A stretch of 16,894 bases of DNA from contig WRGP01000226.1 in assembly GCA_009787135.1 (NCBI GenBank), positions 1 to 16,894 of the forward strand. Direction: 5' to 3'. The DNA comes from Bacillota bacterium. GTDB taxonomy: Bacteria > Bacillota > Clostridia > Christensenellales > Aristaeellaceae. Of the stretch, positions 14,747 to 16,894 are shown piece after piece. Position 1 is the first letter of the stretch. Each line of letters begins with the position of its first letter. The position numbers and the translations under genes are program-made. The notes below the pieces were generated by a model, which ran no database searches, had not been told where the DNA came from, and saw nothing but the letters and a program-made list of their open reading frames with translations.

Positions 14747-15409
14747 TTGCCTGAAATATCCATCATGCCGCATCGCGTCCATCTTCTGAGCACGGAGGTA
14801 GGCGCTTCCGTCGTCATGGGCTGGTGCGTGACGCTGCTGCTCATCGTTTTTTGCGTGGTCATCAACCGTCGAATCCGCCGCTTTACGGACACGCCGTCAG
14901 GGTTTCAAAACGTGATCGAGCTTGCGGTGGAAAGCGTGTATAGATTCGCGCATGGCAAGGTGGGCCACAACGCGGATTTTTGCGCGCCCGTGGTGCTGAC
15001 GCTGATGACCTTTGTCTCCGCGGCCACGCTCGTGGAGCTTTTTGGCCTGCCGCCCGCCACGGAGGACCTCTCCTGCACGCTGGCGCTGGGCCTGATCACC
15101 TTTTCACTCGTCAACATCACCGCTTTGAAGGAGTTTGGACTCAGACGGCGCGTCGCCCGCATGGCGTCGCCCGTGTTCGTGGTACTGCCCATCCGCGTGA
15201 TGACGGACTGCGTGGCCCCTATATCCATGGCGCTGCGGCTTTTCGCCAACGTGCTCGTGGGCGGCATCATCATGAAGCTGATCTACTCGGTCATTCCGCT
15301 GGTCGTGCCGGCAGTGCTTTCGGTTTACTTTAACCTGATCCACGTGGCCATCCAGACCTTCGTGTTCGGGCTTTTGACGCTCAACTACACGATGGAAGCG
15401 ACGGAATAA
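14747..15409 (+). CDS. atpB: F-type ATP synthase subunit a
   Basis: A 220-residue membrane subunit that forms the ion half-channels against the c-ring. The essential arginine is R164 in SMALRLFANVLVG (160-172). The C-terminal helix has IQTFVFGLLTLNYT (202-215), with Q203 in the place of E. coli Q252. About five hydrophobic segments are seen, and the protein is shorter than the usual 240-270 residues. The start is TTG at 14747, six bases after AAGGGGGAA and three bases past the atpI stop; an ATG at codon 7 is the alternative. A hairpin with a T7 tract separates it from atpE. Confidence 0.92.
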   Translation: MPEISIMPHRVHLLSTEVGASVVMGWCVTLLLIVFCVVINRRIRRFTDTPSGFQNVIELAVESVYRFAHGKVGHNADFCAPVVLTLMTFVSAATLVELFGLPPATEDLSCTLALGLITFSLVNITALKEFGLRRRVARMASPVFVVLPIRVMTDCVAPISMALRLFANVLVGGIIMKLIYSVIPLVVPAVLSVYFNLIHVAIQTFVFGLLTLNYTMEATE

Positions 15410-15421
15410 TATAGCGGCACC

Positions 15422-15441
15422 CGGGCGCTGCCCGTTTTTTT
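15422..15441 (+). terminator. Short intrinsic terminator or attenuator between atpB and atpE
   Basis: CGGGC (15422-15426) and GCCCG (15430-15434) form a five-pair GC-only stem with a GCT loop, followed at once by seven Ts (15435-15441). The atpE ribosome binding site AGGAGG follows about 15 bases later and no good promoter lies between. Strength is uncertain because the stem is short. Confidence 0.5.
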
Positions 15442-15468
15442 ATAAAGATATTCGCAGGAGGGACTACC

Positions 15469-15714
15469 ATGAGTGTTATTGGGATTATCGCGATCTCCGC
15501 CGCCGTGGCCGCGCTGACAGGCGTTGGCGCCGCGCTGGGCATGTCCATGGCCACCGGCCGGGCGGTTGAATCCATCGCCCGTCAGCCGGAAGCCGCGGGC
15601 AAGATCAGCTCCTCGCTGATGTTCGGCTTGATTATGATGGAAACGTGCGCCATTTATGGCCTGTTCGTCGCGATTCTGCTGATCTTCGTCATGCCCGGCC
15701 AGGTGCCGGTCTGA
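15469..15714 (+). CDS. atpE: F-type ATP synthase subunit c
   Basis: An 81-residue two-helix hairpin. Helix 1 (about 4-33) has the modified glycine motif GVGAALGMS (18-26). The polar loop is ARQPEA (37-42). Helix 2 carries the ion-binding carboxylate E58 in LIMMETCAIYGL. The glutamine of helix 1 used in Na+-type c subunits is replaced by M25, although E58 is followed by T59 (Na+ types have Ser or Thr there). H+ coupling is therefore more likely than Na+, but it is not settled. The start has an excellent AGGAGG seven bases upstream, as expected for the most abundant subunit. Confidence 0.95.
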   Translation: MSVIGIIAISAAVAALTGVGAALGMSMATGRAVESIARQPEAAGKISSSLMFGLIMMETCAIYGLFVAILLIFVMPGQVPV

Positions 15715-15735
15715 GCCATGGGAGGGCGATGACGT

Positions 15736-16227
15736 ATGGAAGAATTCCTAAAGCTTTTTGACGCGCGGGATATCCTGCTGCACGTGATCAACGCGCTGAT
15801 CCTGCTCGCGGCGGTCACGTATTTTGTCTATAAGCCCGCGCGCAAGTTTATGAACGAGCGCGCGGCGCGCGTGAAAGGCCAGATGGACGAGGCCGAGGCG
15901 CTGAAAAGACAGGCCGAAGCCGCGCTCGGCGAAGCCGAAGCCGCCCATAAAGCGGCGGAGGCGGATGTGAGCCGCGCCCAGTCGGAAGGCGCAACGCGGG
16001 CGCAGGCGTCCGCGGAGCAGATCCTGTCCGCCGCCAGGCAAAAAGCGGAAGAAACGCTGGCGCAGGCGCTGGCGGATGCCAACGCGATGAAGGCCGCGGC
16101 CCAGGAGGCTATCCAGGGCCAGGCGCTGTCCATGGCGGTGGAAATCGCTGAAAAGATGATCGGGCGCGAGCTCTCCCAAAAGGATAATGACGCGCTTGCC
16201 CGCGAGTTTTTGACAAAGGTGGGCTGA
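15736..16227 (+). CDS. atpF: F-type ATP synthase subunit b
   Basis: A 163-residue peripheral-stalk subunit. It has one N-terminal membrane helix (about 12-32) followed by the conserved VYKPARKFMNERAARV. A long Ala/Glu/Lys-rich coiled-coil stretch (about 50-135) comes next. The C-terminus, MAVEIAEKMIGRELSQKDND..., is the usual delta-contacting end. Length is normal, so the missing part of delta is not hidden here. The ATG at 15736 is preceded by GGAGGG at nine bases. The stop lies four bases before the next start. Confidence 0.93.
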   Translation: MEEFLKLFDARDILLHVINALILLAAVTYFVYKPARKFMNERAARVKGQMDEAEALKRQAEAALGEAEAAHKAAEADVSRAQSEGATRAQASAEQILSAARQKAEETLAQALADANAMKAAAQEAIQGQALSMAVEIAEKMIGRELSQKDNDALAREFLTKVG

Positions 16228-16231
16228 CGGA

Positions 16232-16894
16232 ATGCTACAAGGCAAGCTGTTGACAGCCATCGCGCTGGACGAAAAGACGCTGTTTGAAACAGAACAGCGC
16301 TTTTCTACGTTGCTGGGCGAGGAAGTCAGCCTGAAGATGGAAGTGGACACCTCGCTGCTGGGCGGCGTCCGCGCGGAGATCGGCGGCCGCATCTATGATG
16401 ACAGCATCCGCGGCCAACTTTCCATGCTCAAGGGTTCGGTGCTGCTTGCGGCGCGGGACGCGTTGGAAGGTTCAAGCGGCGCGGCGGCCGCGGAGCGCAT
16501 GCGCGGGCTTGTGGAAAAGCGTCTGGTGACCTTGGAGCCGGAGACACGCGCCTTGGGCGTTGTGCTCCGCGCGGGCGACGGCATCGCCACGGCCTCCGGC
16601 CTGTCCGGCTGCCAATATGGCGAACTGCTGGAGATAGAGCGCGCGTATGGCATCGCGATGAACCTGAACGAGGATACGGTGGATATCGTCCTCCTGTCCG
16701 GCGAAGACGACGTGCATGTCGGCGCCCGCGTGCTGGGCACGGGCCGCGTGCTGTCCGTGCCCGTGGGCCTTACGCTGATCGGCCGGGTAGTGGATCCGCT
16801 GGGCGAGCCCATCGACGGAAAGGGCCCTATCAAGCCGGACGCCTATCGTCCCATCGAGTCGCCCGCGCCCGCGATCATTGACCGCCAGCCGGTC
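16232..16894 (+). CDS. atpH-atpA: Fusion of delta C-terminal domain with ATP synthase subunit alpha (partial, runs off the window)
   Basis: A frame of at least 221 codons, open at the right edge. Residues 1-75 match the C-terminal domain of subunit delta (OSCP), including VDTSLLGGVRAEIGGRIYDDS (39-59 region) and IRGQLSMLKGSVL. After an Ala-rich linker (about 76-88) the N-terminal part of subunit alpha begins. RLVTLEPETRALGVVLRAGD leads into GIATASGL, GELLEIERAYGIAMNLNED, VPVGLTLIGRVVDPLGEPID and APAIIDRQPV. The alpha Walker A would lie beyond the window. The roughly 105-residue helical N-terminal domain of delta, which normally grips the alpha N-termini, is absent: only four bases separate this ATG from the atpF stop. 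AAAGGTGGG supplies the ribosome binding site. An internal ATG at 16499 could give alpha alone. Confidence 0.88.
   Translation, partial: MLQGKLLTAIALDEKTLFETEQRFSTLLGEEVSLKMEVDTSLLGGVRAEIGGRIYDDSIRGQLSMLKGSVLLAARDALEGSSGAAAAERMRGLVEKRLVTLEPETRALGVVLRAGDGIATASGLSGCQYGELLEIERAYGIAMNLNEDTVDIVLLSGEDDVHVGARVLGTGRVLSVPVGLTLIGRVVDPLGEPIDGKGPIKPDAYRPIESPAPAIIDRQPV

Noticed and set aside
14245..14892. A 215-codon minus-strand open frame opposite atpI and the atpB start
   Set aside because: It is antisense to the ATP synthase genes, its sequence looks like no protein family, and its end falls in the tandem repeat.
16225..16500. A frameshift or missing start that would separate delta from alpha
   Set aside because: I translated codon by codon from 16232 to 16894: there is no stop and no loss of frame, and both halves read as good family sequence. 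The join appears genuine in the given sequence.

Overview
The window looks like chromosomal DNA from a GC-rich member of the Clostridia (Bacillota). The grounds are Gram-positive-style AGGAGG ribosome binding sites with several GTG and TTG starts, a PRK06851-type two-domain P-loop protein, an AraC/GyrI-like regulator and an IS200/IS605 TnpA relic of the kind common in Clostridia. Both solute-binding proteins have plain signal peptides ending AMA or ALA with no lipobox cysteine, which fits Christensenellales-like lineages. The phylum is a fairly firm inference; the order is a guess.

Layout. From 1 to 1225 a hairpin-rich stretch is followed by a PRK06851-like ATPase gene (minus). It diverges from a GPH-family sugar/cation symporter gene (plus, 1499-2884) that has a recognisable sigma-70-type promoter. 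A bidirectional terminator at 2946-2980 separates the symporter from a long minus-strand block holding two complete ABC importers. In transcription order these are livK, livH, a fused livM-livG and livF (branched-chain amino acid importer, 12315 to 7606), then chvE, mmsA and mmsB (multiple-monosaccharide importer, 7346 to 3071). In both importers the binding-protein gene is separated from the membrane and ATPase genes by a spacer with stable hairpins, which suggests the binding protein is made in excess.

From 12316 to 13763 the DNA is visibly more AT-rich. It holds the livK promoter, a decayed IS200/IS605 transposase gene and an AraC-type regulator (plus). A DUF1622 membrane protein gene (minus, 13783-14202) follows, with a strong promoter whose -35 box lies inside a 21-bp tandem repeat.

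From 14429 to the right edge lies the start of an F-type ATP synthase operon (plus): an AtpI-like gene, atpB (a), atpE (c), atpF (b), and then an unusual open frame. Its first 75 or so residues are the C-terminal domain of the delta subunit, and they continue in frame into subunit alpha. There is no room for the delta N-terminal domain. This delta(C-terminal)-alpha fusion is the most interesting feature here. A short hairpin with a T7 tract between atpB and atpE is a second oddity of the operon.
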